Below the pieces are notes generated by a model, which did not search any database, was not told the origin of the DNA, and worked only from the letters and a program-made list of their open reading frames with translations. The translations under genes and the position numbers were made by a program. Below are positions 49,878-60,684 of a stretch of DNA of 64,000 nucleotides, in pieces. The stretch's first letter is position 1. Every line of letters begins with the position of its first letter. The DNA is from JAZGGS01 sp963764825 (GTDB taxonomy: Bacteria; Bacteroidota; Ignavibacteria; Ignavibacteriales; Ignavibacteriaceae): positions 62,001 through 126,000 of the forward strand of contig CAVXUA010000016.1 in the NCBI GenBank assembly GCA_963764825.1. Reading direction: 5' to 3'.

Positions 49878-51257
49878 CTACTCTATCGAAGTAGAAGTAA
49901 TTTTTTTGTATCTGTAAAATTCTCCAACTAGTAAACGGTAAAAGTATAATCCGCTTGTTAATTCCGCAGCATCGAAAATTCAACCTCATAAGTACCCGCT
50001 TGCATTTCTTTATCAACTAAAATCGCTACTTCATTACCCAATAAATCAAAAACCTTTAAAATTACAAACCTGGATTCCGTAATTTTAAATGCAATATTGG
50101 TGGTTGGATTAAACGGGATTTGGAAAATTTTGAAACAGAATAAATTGCTCTAGGTATTTTAAAACCATTTTCTCCAACCGAGGTAGCATTCAAATAAGTG
50201 ATCAACGGAATGGTTGCGAGAGAAACTGTATCCGAATTGTTAATTACAACTATCGAAATGCTATCTATCCCTGGAGTTGATGGAGCAGTTATTGTAGCCT
50301 CGTAATTGCCATCTCCCAAATCAGTAACTGTTCCTAAAATTCCAAGTCCGGTATTTGATAGCATTATTGTTAAGACCGCTTGCCAATAAGGTATCAGAAT
50401 TATTTTTAGGACTAATAGTTAATATCGATTGTGAAACACCGTTAGCTAGAATCGAATCCGGATTTGGCACTGCAGCTGAAAGAAACGGATCGACGCTTGT
50501 GAATAATGAATCCTTCCAGGAATCAAATTTAACCTGGAGAAGATCTATAGGATCAACATTAATGGCGAATCTGGAACAAATTCTTCCAAGTATGGTGTAT
50601 TATCATCGCCTATTCTTACCACTTTAATAAAGGAAGATTGAGATGAAGTTCCGCGAACAGCACACCTTGTATCAGCTCCAATTATCTTGGCTGCCTGTAA
50701 GAGTTTTCATTAACCTATCTGCTAGTGGCCCACTTGTATTAAGAAAAGCGTACTGCATTGTATCTATTATAACCTGGCCCAATAAAATATTTCCCTGTAT
50801 TGCATAACCCGGACCTGTAACATGATTTTTATAATCATCACAATTTACGCCTGTATAAGATGCACTTTCGCCGTTTCTTGTCAAGTCAACAATACCATAC
50901 TGACGAATAGTTGGATTACCTTGTGCATCATTTGCCACTAACCAGTCAATTATTTCCTGGGGAGAGAGACCTTCTAACATTTTATTATGTGCATTTACCT
51001 GATTAGCTGCAAGGTAATATGCCTGTGTATGTATTCCGCCAATGCCTTCAATTACATCGCTAAGAATAAAAGCCCCAACTCCTCCGAAAGGACCAACGCA
51101 GGATGCCCCGGCACTGCCTATTTCTCCTGTAATTCGTATCCACTGCCACAATAGAAAATGTATCCTGTGCATTTAACCGAGCTCCCGGATTAATAACAGT
51201 AAGCAGAAAGAGCGAAAATAATAATCTATAAATATGTTTTGTAAAATTATTATTCAT
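49878..51257 (-). CDS. Secreted DUF1028 protein with Ig-like and T9SS sorting domains, frameshifted
   Basis: Broken into several frames. The N-terminal signal peptide ends near L-N-A-Q-D; D-T-F-S-I-V-A-V-D-T and G-S-A-G-A-S-C-V start the DUF1028 (Ntn-hydrolase-like) domain, followed by G-Y-A-I-Q-G-N-I-L. Around 50364-50150 an Ig-like segment contains G-D-G-N-Y-E-A-T-I. The end encodes a type A T9SS domain (F-N-P-T-T-N-I-A-F, G-N-E-V-A-I-L-V, L-T-S-G-L-Y-F-Y-R) up to the TAG at 49878. Breaks near 51140, 50660-50400 (several), 50140 and 49970. It is probably a cell-surface hydrolase or binder. The middle cannot be joined cleanly. Confidence 0.75.
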
Positions 51258-51349
51258 CAGGTTGTATCCTTTTAATTATTCTTTAAAAATTAAATTGATT
51301 GTTGAATCACCGATTATATGAATAAAAATATAATAACTACGATATTATT

Positions 51350-52705
51350 TTAAATCAAAAGAAAAAGTTTCCAGATACTGTACAATAAACTTCCAATAAG
51401 CATCAACCAAATAAGATAAGCAGTTGAGGCAATAAGCGCTAAAATAATTGGATGAAATACTTTTTTTCGCTTATGTGTAACTCTTTCTTTTCCAAAAAAT
51501 CTGGAAAGCAGGTAGCTTAAAAACATTTTATCTTTCCAGTAAGCAACGTGTGCAAGACCGGGAAGACGGAATAGATTTTTTAAATGATAATTGTTAGGCT
51601 TCTGGTTTGCCGGACAAATGATATCGTTGGAAAGTGCTCCTGAAACCGGATCGAGGAAATGATAATAGTTTATCCACCAGTTTTGTAAAAAGTTTTTGAA
51701 GCCGCTATTTGCTTCTCGCTTTTCTTCCTCATCTTCTAAAAACATTCTGCGCGGCCAGGGGCGTAGAACTTTCTTGTCATCCAAACTAAACAAGACTGCA
51801 ATTTTATCTAATGGAGATCCAATTGTTATAAAACGCTGTAAAGATTCCCAGAACTTATTAACTCCTTCTTTCTGTATTACATCACCATTTTGTGCAAGAT
51901 CATCAGCACGAGCAAATATATCTGATAGCACATTATAACTAATTACAGAGCCAAGACTGTGCGCTACCCAAAAAACCCGGTCAAATTCATATGGTTTTTT
52001 ATCCACTTTATATTTTTTTTCAGCTTGAAGCGGGCGGAAATCCCAATTGAGCCCGATAAGTTTTAGAAATGCTTCACCAATCCTGTAATCAATCCGCTGT
52101 ACAATTGCACGCTCAACCATACCGCGGGGTGAGCAGTAAATTCTTACATCATTAAAAACCTGGGACATAACGGATGGAAATAATAAGAAAATTATTACAA
52201 ACAGCGGAGGAGCTGCAAAGAAGAGTAAGAAATAGACCAGCCAGGCTAAAGAAGTTTCGTGTTTTACAACGCTTGGATAGAAAGGAAGACGCAGTAGTTG
52301 CTTAAAAACCCACGCAAATGTTTTAACTTTAGAAATGCTCCTTGCACTCCACAGCTTTTCAAAAAATGGATGGTTTGTTTTTTCCAGTCGGTTCCATTCC
52401 TCTTTAAAATTTTCTTTGAAATCATCATAGTCTGCCCAGTAACCTTCCTGAATAAATGAAGCAGGAAGATTTTCCCACTTTTTATTTTCATCAAGTAGCT
52501 CTTCTAAAGTGTCTTCCATATTAACACGCAATTCTGCAGCAGTTTCTGCCCAGCTCTGTTTTCCCATTCCGTGTACGACAAAAATTGCACTCTTCTTGGA
52601 TGGATCGCTATCCGGCACCTGCCCAATATGCCATTGGTAAACTTTTTCCCATGCTCGTGGTCTTTTATAAGTTGCCTGCGAAGCTTTATGTGATTGCTTC
52701 TCCAT
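51350..52705 (-). CDS. Membrane-associated alpha/beta hydrolase
   Basis: Intact 451 residues. F-V-V-H-G-M-G-K-Q-S-W (about 42-53) is the usual alpha/beta hydrolase entry strand, and W-V-A-H-S-L-G-S-V-I-S-Y holds the nucleophile Ser near 250 in an A-H-S-L-G elbow, where Ala replaces the first Gly. Two hydrophobic segments (about 160-195, ending V-I-I-F-L-L-F, and the C-terminal 415-450) suggest it is tethered to the membrane. Substrate unknown; an esterase or lipase is likely. Confidence 0.78.
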   Translation of the reverse strand: MEKQSHKASQATYKRPRAWEKVYQWHIGQVPDSDPSKKSAIFVVHGMGKQSWAETAAELRVNMEDTLEELLDENKKWENLPASFIQEGYWADYDDFKENFKEEWNRLEKTNHPFFEKLWSARSISKVKTFAWVFKQLLRLPFYPSVVKHETSLAWLVYFLLFFAAPPLFVIIFLLFPSVMSQVFNDVRIYCSPRGMVERAIVQRIDYRIGEAFLKLIGLNWDFRPLQAEKKYKVDKKPYEFDRVFWVAHSLGSVISYNVLSDIFARADDLAQNGDVIQKEGVNKFWESLQRFITIGSPLDKIAVLFSLDDKKVLRPWPRRMFLEDEEEKREANSGFKNFLQNWWINYYHFLDPVSGALSNDIICPANQKPNNYHLKNLFRLPGLAHVAYWKDKMFLSYLLSRFFGKERVTHKRKKVFHPIILALIASTAYLIWLMLIGSLLYSIWKLFLLI

Positions 52706-53042
52706 TATAAAATCCTATTGTTGTTCCTACTAAAAAGTGGTATTAACTTTACTCCAAAGGAATATAAGCTAAATAAATTTTTTACAAATAACTTAATTTT
52801 CATCTAAAGTTGTTCCCATAGAGTTAAGCTTAGTCAAAGAAATGAACATTTTAAATATAACCATTTAGGCAAGTAATTATTATAAACCCCGGGTTAAGTA
52901 GAGCTCGATTGTTTCGGATTTTTTTAGATAATATCTTTTTTACTCCCTGGTTGTTTTCCAGTTCTGCGTGGGATTATTCATGTTCTTAAAGTTTCTTGCT
53001 TACATTTGCAGTTCGTAAATCAAAATTCATTTTAGTGAAAAG
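52706..53042. other. Divergent intergenic region
   Basis: 337 bases between the alpha/beta hydrolase (minus) and pabBC (plus). The one signal I see is TACATTTG at 53001-53008, a TAnnTTTG-type box 35 bases before the pabBC ATG, with no good -33 element. No ORF or hairpin was found. Confidence 0.4.
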
Positions 53043-54872
53043 ATGAAATTAAGTGAAATAATAGAGCAAGTTGAAGCGAAACACCACTCTGCGTTTTTTT
53101 TTACACCTCCACTTTATCCTAATAGTTATTCTCATTTATTCCTCAACCCAATTGAATTAATTACCGTTTCTAAAAAGAAAGATATTAACAAATCTTTTAA
53201 CCAAATTGATAAATACCTGAAAAAAGGGTTAACCGGTTACTCTTTAATTAACTATGAAGCAGGTTATTTATTTGAAAAGAAATTGGAGAAATATTTAACC
53301 GTCGAAGGAAAAAAACCAATCCACTTTTTTTTCTTTGATGATAAAAATATTATTCGACTGAAATCTGATGATATTGAATTTAATGCAGATGATATTAGCA
53401 AATACAGCATTACAGATTTTAATCTAAACACTTCACCGAAAAAGTTTGAAGAGAACATTAAAAAAATAAAAAACTATATTAGAGAAGGAGATACTTACCA
53501 GGTAAACTACACGGTTAAAGGAAAATTTAATTTTTCAGGTTCTTACTCATCTTTTTTTCAGCATTTGCTATTTAATCAATCCGGGAAATACTCGGTATTT
53601 ATTAATGATGATGATAACTTTATAATTTCACTCTCACCAGAAAAGTTCTTTTCTGTAAAAGGAAATGAAATTTCGTCGAGACCTATGAAGGGAACAATTG
53701 AAAGGGGGTTTGATCATGAAACTGATTTAGTAAAAAGACAGGAATTGGTTAAAAGCAAAAAAAACCGTGCAGAGAATGTTATGATAGTTGACCTAATAAG
53801 AAATGATCTCGGTAGAATAGCTGAGTATGGTTCTGTTTCAGTACCACATCTATTTTCAATTGAAAAATATGAATCATTATACCAGATGGTAAGTACAATT
53901 ACAGCTATATTGAAAAACGGAACAACACTCGGAACTATCATAAAAAATATTTTCCCTTGCGGTTCAATTACAGGTGCACCAAAAATTAGAACTATGGAAA
54001 TTATTAATGAGCTTGAAAACCAGGAGAGAGGAATCTATACCGGTGCGATAGGATTATTTGATAAAGGTGGAACAAATTTTAACGTTGCTATAAGAACTCT
54101 TACTGTAAACAAAAAAAGCGGCATTGGGGAATTGGGAATTGGAGCAGGAATTGTGTGGGATAGCGATCCGCGAAAAGAGTACGAAGAAACTTTGCTTAAA
54201 AGTAATTTTTTAACAAGATCGGAAAACTATTTTGAACTTTTTGAAGCAATGCTCTGTGAAAATGAAAATGTTATATTCCTCGAAGAACATCTTAATCGTT
54301 TAAAATTAGCTGCAGAATTCTTCCTCTTTAATTTTAATGAAAAGAAGATTAGAAAACATATTGATGATAAAATTGCAGAACTTAATTCGCAGAAAAAATA
54401 TAAGATCAAATTAGTTTTAAATAAATGGGGGAGAGTTAAAATTGAATCTTTTGATTTGACATCTCATCCCGATTATGTTAAAGTAATTATTTCTAAAAAT
54501 AAAATTAATTCTCAAAACAAATTCCAATACTTTAAAACTTCAAACAGAGAATTGTATGATGATGAATATCAAAAATATACTGCTAAAGGATTTTTTGATG
54601 TAATCTTCTTAAACGAAAAAAACGTAGTAACAGAAGGAAGTATTACTAATATCTTTTTACGAAAGGGGAGTAGTTGGTTCACTCCTCCGATAACAAGCGG
54701 AATACTGAATGGAGTTTATCGCAGCCATTTCATAAACCATGATAATTCAAAAGAAAAGGTCATCTATTTAGAAGATTTAATAAATGCAGAAGAAATTAAG
54801 CTGGTTAACTCTGTTCGTGGAGAAGTGAAAGTAAACCAGCTTAATTTCCATAATGAAATTGTTATGTTTTAG
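53043..54872 (+). CDS. pabB: Aminodeoxychorismate synthase I / aminodeoxychorismate lyase fusion
   Basis: Intact 609-residue two-domain enzyme of folate synthesis. Residues 1-345 are the PabB/chorismate-binding domain: S-R-P-M-K-G-T with the catalytic Lys, I-V-D-L-I-R-N-D-L-G, and G-S-I-T-G-A-P-K closing. Residues about 350-609 are a class IV aminotransferase (PabC-like), with N-V-V-T-E-G-S-I-T-N-I-F and S-G-I-L-N-G-V-Y-R. It turns chorismate into 4-aminobenzoate with an external PabA glutaminase, which is not in this window. Such fusions are common in Bacteroidota and Firmicutes. Confidence 0.93.
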   Translation: MKLSEIIEQVEAKHHSAFFFTPPLYPNSYSHLFLNPIELITVSKKKDINKSFNQIDKYLKKGLTGYSLINYEAGYLFEKKLEKYLTVEGKKPIHFFFFDDKNIIRLKSDDIEFNADDISKYSITDFNLNTSPKKFEENIKKIKNYIREGDTYQVNYTVKGKFNFSGSYSSFFQHLLFNQSGKYSVFINDDDNFIISLSPEKFFSVKGNEISSRPMKGTIERGFDHETDLVKRQELVKSKKNRAENVMIVDLIRNDLGRIAEYGSVSVPHLFSIEKYESLYQMVSTITAILKNGTTLGTIIKNIFPCGSITGAPKIRTMEIINELENQERGIYTGAIGLFDKGGTNFNVAIRTLTVNKKSGIGELGIGAGIVWDSDPRKEYEETLLKSNFLTRSENYFELFEAMLCENENVIFLEEHLNRLKLAAEFFLFNFNEKKIRKHIDDKIAELNSQKKYKIKLVLNKWGRVKIESFDLTSHPDYVKVIISKNKINSQNKFQYFKTSNRELYDDEYQKYTAKGFFDVIFLNEKNVVTEGSITNIFLRKGSSWFTPPITSGILNGVYRSHFINHDNSKEKVIYLEDLINAEEIKLVNSVRGEVKVNQLNFHNEIVMF

Positions 54873-55070
54873 AATCGGCCATTAGTTTTTTATACGCAAC
54901 ATATCAACAGTAAATTTCTTCTTTCCTGTTTCAGATATTTGCTATAACAACTAAATACCTGATTTTTATTGCACTTAAAATAATCTTGGCGTAATTTAGA
55001 TATGATTTAACACATCGTTTCTTGATTTTCCTTTATTGAGGGAAATAATAATAAGAACATGGTTTTTTGA

Positions 55071-57543
55071 ATGGTTGGTGTCATCAAAAATAAAATCGCA
55101 CTTCTTATTATAGATGTAGTTGTTATACTGCTCTGTTTTGTTGGATTACATCTTATTTCTTTAAAAGCCGACCTTCCTTTCAGCACCTCAACAACCGGCT
55201 CATATCATGTTATTTATAAAGTCTTAGATACTGAAGATACTTTTGCTGTAGGTGATACAATATCTACAATTGAAGGATATTCCTTCGCAGGATGGGAAGA
55301 GGTAGAACTATATCTTGATGGAAAAAATCTTGGTGATATTCTATCCGTGGAACTGGTTAAGAAAGGTAAAGTAGAACAGTTTTATGTAAGATTAGTTAAT
55401 TATTATTCCTTCTTCGATCTGCTAATGATTGTGATAGTTGGCTTCGTTTTTATATCATTGGCAATATTTGTTAGGATAAAAGCACCAGATAATATTTCGG
55501 CTACAATGTTTCACCTGGCAAGTCTTGGTTTGGGTATTGTTATTATAATGACTGGTGGAAATTATGTTGCTCTGCCGCTGGATTATGGTTATGTAAACAG
55601 GATTATCTGGTTATTCGCATACAACTTTATGCCTGTTTTTTTTATTAGTCTTACAACCACTTTTACAGGAAAACCAATACCCGGAAGTAAAAAACTGTTA
55701 TCTCTGCTTTATTTAATTGGTATTGTTAATGCAATTATTTTATCATACTTATTTTTAACATCAACGGTAGGTGGTAACGTAGAACAGATGAAAAATTATG
55801 TGTGGTATTATAATTCAGTTTTTAGAATTTTTGTTATGACTTGTGTAATCATGGCAATCACAATTTGTATCCGTGCCTACACGCTTTCAAAAACACTGCA
55901 GGATCGGCAGAAACTAAAATGGCTTCTTCTCGGGTTCTTCATCGGACCGCTCAGCTTTATTATTTTCTGGATATTACCGATTTTTTTATTAGGTCATAGT
56001 CTTTTGCCTGAAGCTGTTGCATTACTTTTCCTTATAGCTGTGCCGGTCACTTTTGGAATTGCAATAGTAAAACACCAGTTTATGGATATTGATGTAATTA
56101 TAAAGCGCAGTGTAGTCTACTCAATTATCCTGGCAATAATTATATTGGTATACATAGGATTAACTTCAATCATCACACTATTTGTAAGTGATGTTAACCC
56201 AGCCATCCCTTCAGTTATAACAGCTCTGCTGGTTGCAATATTGCTACAACCGCTTAAAAATATCATCCAGAAATTCGTAGATAAAAAATTCTTCCGGCTT
56301 GAGTACAACTATCGTGAGGAGCAGATAAAATTTATTGCGGATATTAAAGACTCGAATGATGTCCAATCTTTAGCTGATAAAATCGTCGCATTAACAGATA
56401 AATTAATTCCGGTTCATAAAATTGCATTTTTTATTCTTCGTAAATCTGATAGCAGGATTGTAATACTTGCACAAAAAGGTTATGATTTTTTAAAAAACAG
56501 GAGTATCAAGTTAGAAGCAGAAAAACTGAAAACAGATTTTTCTCTGCCAATAGCTTTAGATGACTTAGTTGAGAGAGATGTAACAGTCGAATCAGCCGAT
56601 CTCAAGGTTTTTAAACGTTGGGGTATGGCGCTTATATTCCCTGTTAAATCGCCTTCAGGTCAGGTTCATGGATTTATAGTGCTGGGAGAGAAAAAATCGG
56701 AAGCGAGATCTTTTAAAGAAGATATTGATTTGCTTAACAGTGTTTCATCAACAGCCGCTTTAACAATAGACAGAATTCAACTACAGGAAGAACTAATTCG
56801 TGAGCAGCTTGAATCGGAACGGCTGGAAGAACTGAACAAAATGAAATCTTATTTTGTTTCCAGCGTAACACACGAACTTAAAACTCCACTTACCTCTATT
56901 AAAATGTTTTCAGAATTACTGCAAAGTAAAAAAAATATTCCTTTAGAAAAATCGAGCGAGTACTTACATATTATTGAAGGCGAAAGTGAAAGGTTACGCA
57001 GGCTTATAGATAATGTATTGGATTTTGCAAAAATTGAAAAAGGTATAAAAACTTACGAATTCATCTCAGTATCACTTAACGATATTGTAGAGCGAGCGGT
57101 AAGATCTGTTGAATACCAGTTTAAGATTTCTAAAATTTTGTTGAAGAAAGAAATTTGTAATGAAAAACTAATAATAAAAGGCGATCCGGATGCAGTTGAA
57201 GAAGCAGTGCTTAATCTCTTATCAAACGCAATAAAATATTCTCCAGTAAAAACAAAAACAAAAATTACCACACTGAATCAAAATGGTTACGCAGTAATTG
57301 ATGTTAAAGATGAGGGAGCGGGTATAGCCGATGAAGATGTGGAAAATATTTTCGATCCTTTCTTTCGTACAAAAGATACCAGGTTGGTTAAAGCTGAAGG
57401 TACCGGTTTAGGGCTCGCAATTGTAAAACACATAATGGATGCGCACCAAGGGGAAGTAATTGTAAAAACGACGTGGTAAAGGCAGCAAATTTACTTTATT
57501 ATTCCCAATGAGAGAAATAGATGAGAAAGATATTGGTAATTGA
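55071..57543 (+). CDS. Membrane histidine kinase with PDZ-like, GAF and kinase domains
   Basis: About 824 codons once a break near 57468 is corrected; the C-terminus then ends in K-G-S-K-F-T-L-L-F-P and overlaps the next gene by 23 bases. Order: one TM helix (8-28), a PDZ-like exported segment (G-D-T-I-S-T-I-E-G-Y-S-F, about 50-112), seven to eight TM helices (about 117-375), a GAF-like domain (about 430-580), HisKA with His601 in T-H-E-L-K-T-P, and HATPase_c with D-E-G-A-G-I-A and G-T-G-L-G-L-A-I-V. The stimulus is unknown. It forms an operon with two response regulators. Confidence 0.9.
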
Positions 57544-58449
57544 AGACGATCCTGCTATTCTTCTTGGTTTAGAAGAATTATTTAAAACAGAGAACTATAA
57601 CGTGCTAACCAGCGAAGACGGTGCTAAAGGATTACAAATAGCTATTAGCCAAAGTCCCGACTTAATATTACTTGATATAAATCTCCCATCGTTAAGTGGT
57701 TTTGATATTTGCCGAAAGTTACGGGAACAAAAATATTTTAATCCCATTATTATGTTAACATCTCGATCTGAACAAGTTGATAAGATTGTAGGTTTGGAAG
57801 CGGGTGCCGATGATTATATTATAAAGCCTTTTGATACAAGAGAAGTACTTGCCAGAGTACGGACAAATTTAAGAAGAATAGAAAGGGAAGATAAGCTATT
57901 ATCTTCATCAAGTGCTGAAAATGAACCCAGGAGGAAGCTTCTTTCGATAATGTTTTCAGATATGAAAGAATATTCGAAAAAAATGCATAGGGATGAAGAT
58001 TTTGCATTACGGCTTTTAAAAACACATAATGAAATATTAAGAAACACGGCTAAAGAGCATCATGGCAACGTGGTTGAAACTGCCGGCGATTCCTTTTTGA
58101 TTTCATTTGAAAGTGCTTTGAATGCCATAAGATGTTCTATCGATATTCAAGAGAAACTAAAAAATTATAATAAAACTAAATCCAATAAGAAACGAATTGA
58201 GGTCAGAATTGGTATTCATCTTGGAGATGTGGTTGAATTCGAGGAAAAATTAAAAGGTGATGTTTTAAATGTTGCTGCTCGCATACAGGACAAAACACCT
58301 GCGGGCTCTGTCTATATCTCCGAGTAGTGTTTATCGGGCGGTTAAAAGTAAAGTAAATATTGATTTTGAAGAAATGGGGGAATGTAATTTTAAAAACATC
58401 AAGGACCCTGTGATTTTATAAAGTGCAGTTTTACAAATATAATTTTTGA
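57521..58449 (+). CDS. Response regulator fused to class III nucleotidyl cyclase domain, frameshifted
   Basis: About 309 codons. The receiver domain (1-120) has the acidic D9-D10, phospho-acceptor Asp52 in L-L-D-I-N-L-P and Lys in I-I-K-P-F-D. From about 143 a class III cyclase domain follows: metal Asp in F-S-D-M, second Asp in E-T-A-G-D-S-F-L, and transition-state Asn and Arg in L-N-V-A-A-R. The usual adenine-selecting Lys is Glu in V-E-T-A-G-D, as in guanylate cyclases, while the second purine position is Lys. The frame breaks near 58322 and 58421, and the true end is near 58449. It would make a cyclic nucleotide when phosphorylated. Confidence 0.88.
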
Positions 58450-58474
58450 TTAATCAAAACCAATGGAGAAAAGG

Positions 58475-59166
58475 ATGAAAAAATATTGGTAATTGAAGAC
58501 GACCCGGCCATTCTTACAGGGCTTGAAGCATCATTGGAAGAAGAGCACTATGAAGTTTCATCAAGTTCCGATGGACAGGAAGGTTATGAAAAAGCAAAAA
58601 TTGAATACACCGATCTTATTATACTAGACCTGATGCTTCCAGGAAAAAACGGAATGGATATTTGCAAAGATCTTAGAAAGGAAGGTATAAGTACACCAAT
58701 TCTTATGCTAACAAGTAAAAAAGAAGAAATGGATAAAGTGCTGGGGCTTGAACTTGGAGCAGATGATTATGTAACTAAACCTTTTAGCGTTAGAGAATTA
58801 CATGCACGAATAAAAGCATTATTGAGAAGAAACTCGGTTATAAAGTCCGAAATTGAGGAATGTTCCTTTGGAAACATTTATATAAATTTTAAAAACCAAG
58901 AAGCAACTAAGAATAAAAAACCATTGGAACTTTCAAACATGGAATTTAAAGTTCTAAAATATTTTATTCAGTGCGAAGGCCAGGTAATTGAACGAACAAA
59001 ATTATTGGACGATGTTTGGGGTTATGATAATCTTCCCATCCACACGAACAGTAGATAATTTTATACTTGTTTTAAGAAAGAAAATTGAGGAAGATCCATC
59101 GAAGCCGATTCATATAAAAACTGTGCATGGGGCCTAGGCTATAAATTTTTAAAGGGAATATCTTAA
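58475..59166 (+). CDS. OmpR-family response regulator, frameshifted
   Basis: About 230 codons. The start has lost one A in a run (ATG AAA AA- ATA TTG), so the first codons are out of frame; the GGAGAAAAGG ribosome site supports ATG 58475. The receiver begins V-I-E-D-D-P-A-I-L-T-G-L-E, close to the preceding regulator, with Asp in I-L-D-L-M-L-P-G. A winged-helix DNA-binding domain follows (L-S-N-M-E-F-K-V-L, then V-W-G-Y-D). Breaks near 59040 and 59132 separate the recognition-helix end (R-T-V-D-N-F-I, L-G-Y-K-F). It is the output regulator of the kinase operon. Confidence 0.9.
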
Positions 59167-59188
59167 TCAACTTTCTTAAGGATCTGAT

Positions 59189-60652
59189 TTATTGATTATT
59201 AATCAGTATAGCTGCTTCTTTTATATCAAATAATTTAGTTTTTTTTGTTTGTTTTTCCCCTCTCGATTTCAGTTTTTTGAAAACTCGTGCATTGGCATGA
59301 TGCTTTTGAAAAATTGAAAGTTTGTAATAAATAATTGTTGTAATAATAATTTTCAGAATAAATTGGGGAATTGATTCCTGATCTGATCGCTTGAAATACA
59401 TATTAACAGCCTATAAAGTATTATTCAGGAATATAAGTTTTTAAATAATCTTGATAAGCATCATAAATTTCCTCTCGCACAGATTATATCTTGGAATACA
59501 CAATTAACGCCTTCATAAAGAAGAATATTATTATCCAACAGTCTTCCTTCAGCCTTAGCTTTATTGTAAAATGGCGTTCCGTATATTGGAATAGAAATGG
59601 ACGGAAGAATAACACTTACGCCCACTTCATCCAGTTTTTGCGGAAGTGTCTCGTAATATTCGTTTGCGTCTTTATCGAATGCAAACATAAGTTTTGTAAA
59701 AGTTAAAATTCCTCTTCGATGCAGTTGATCGAAAACTTCTCTATACTCCTCAACTTTATTCTGTTTCTTTTTAACAGAATTGAGACTACTACTGTTTAAC
59801 GATTCCATCCCAACAAATGCCATTCTGCAATTTGCATTTTGATAATAACTCAACGAACTCATCATCCCTTAAACATTCAATACTGAATTGGATGCCAACT
59901 GCCCAGAATTTCAATTTTGAGATTTCGCTAAGCATATTTTTTGCATATTATAAATTTCCACAAAAATTATTATCAAAAATCATTGCCATCTTACGTTTAT
60001 AAAAGGGTAGACCTTCAGTATTCTTTCAAATCGGTTGATTACGTCATTTACTGGTCGCATCCTATATGGTGTTGGCTTTTATATTTAATTGACAATATGT
60101 ACATGAGGATGTGGACATCACCGCGGATGGTTTCAGTGACTATCGGAACTGAAAACTTTTTTTCTACAAGATCATAACGGGGAGGCGGTAAATTATTCTA
60201 GTGATGGGAACCGAAAGTTGAATCATGTCGTTGTATTGAGGCTGAAGAGTTCCATTTACCATGTCATATACCATTTTAGGCCAGATTTTTTGAGCTTCAC
60301 CTACCAAAATTGAATCGAAATGTAGCTATTACTTCATTTCCGGAAATGTTGATGCATATTTACCACCGCCAATAACGGTTTTACCTAACGTGTGAAATCG
60401 AGCATGCGACTTCGGAAAGCGTGTAACGGATATGATAATCCATAAAGCTTATAGCGATAAAATCCAGCATCTGTTTTATAATCGATTGGTCGGACCATTT
60501 CGTGTAAAACTTCAACATCTACTATCGGAGGGTGTTAGTGCCTGCAAGTAATATCCCTGGTAAAGGCGGAGCCGGGTTACGTGCATAATAAGGTTCTTCA
60601 TCCATCAGATTTTGGAATAATACTATTATCAAGAGTTTTTTCTTATTCACTA
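59189..60652 (-). CDS. B12-binding radical SAM protein, multiply frameshifted
   Basis: Reconstructed from several frames. The start (GTG at 60652) reads M-N-K-K-K-L-L, then A-P-P-L-P-G-I-L-L-A-G and I-V-D-V-E-V-L-H-E, the cobalamin-binding-type N-domain, with G-K-T-V-I-G-G-G and L-V-G-E-A-Q. Correcting two single-base indels near 60110 gives C-P-H-P-C-T-Y-C-Q, a C-x3-C-x2-C cluster site. V-G-M-E-S-L-N and I-P-I-Y-G-T-P-F-Y-N-K-A fit the radical SAM barrel and C-terminal part. The tail (59189-59401) is in another frame and less sure. At least eight breaks. It may catalyse a radical methylation or C-C bond formation. Last gene of the minus-strand cluster. Confidence 0.72.
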
Positions 60653-60684
60653 TTTATCTCTTTTAATATTATTAAAATGCATTA

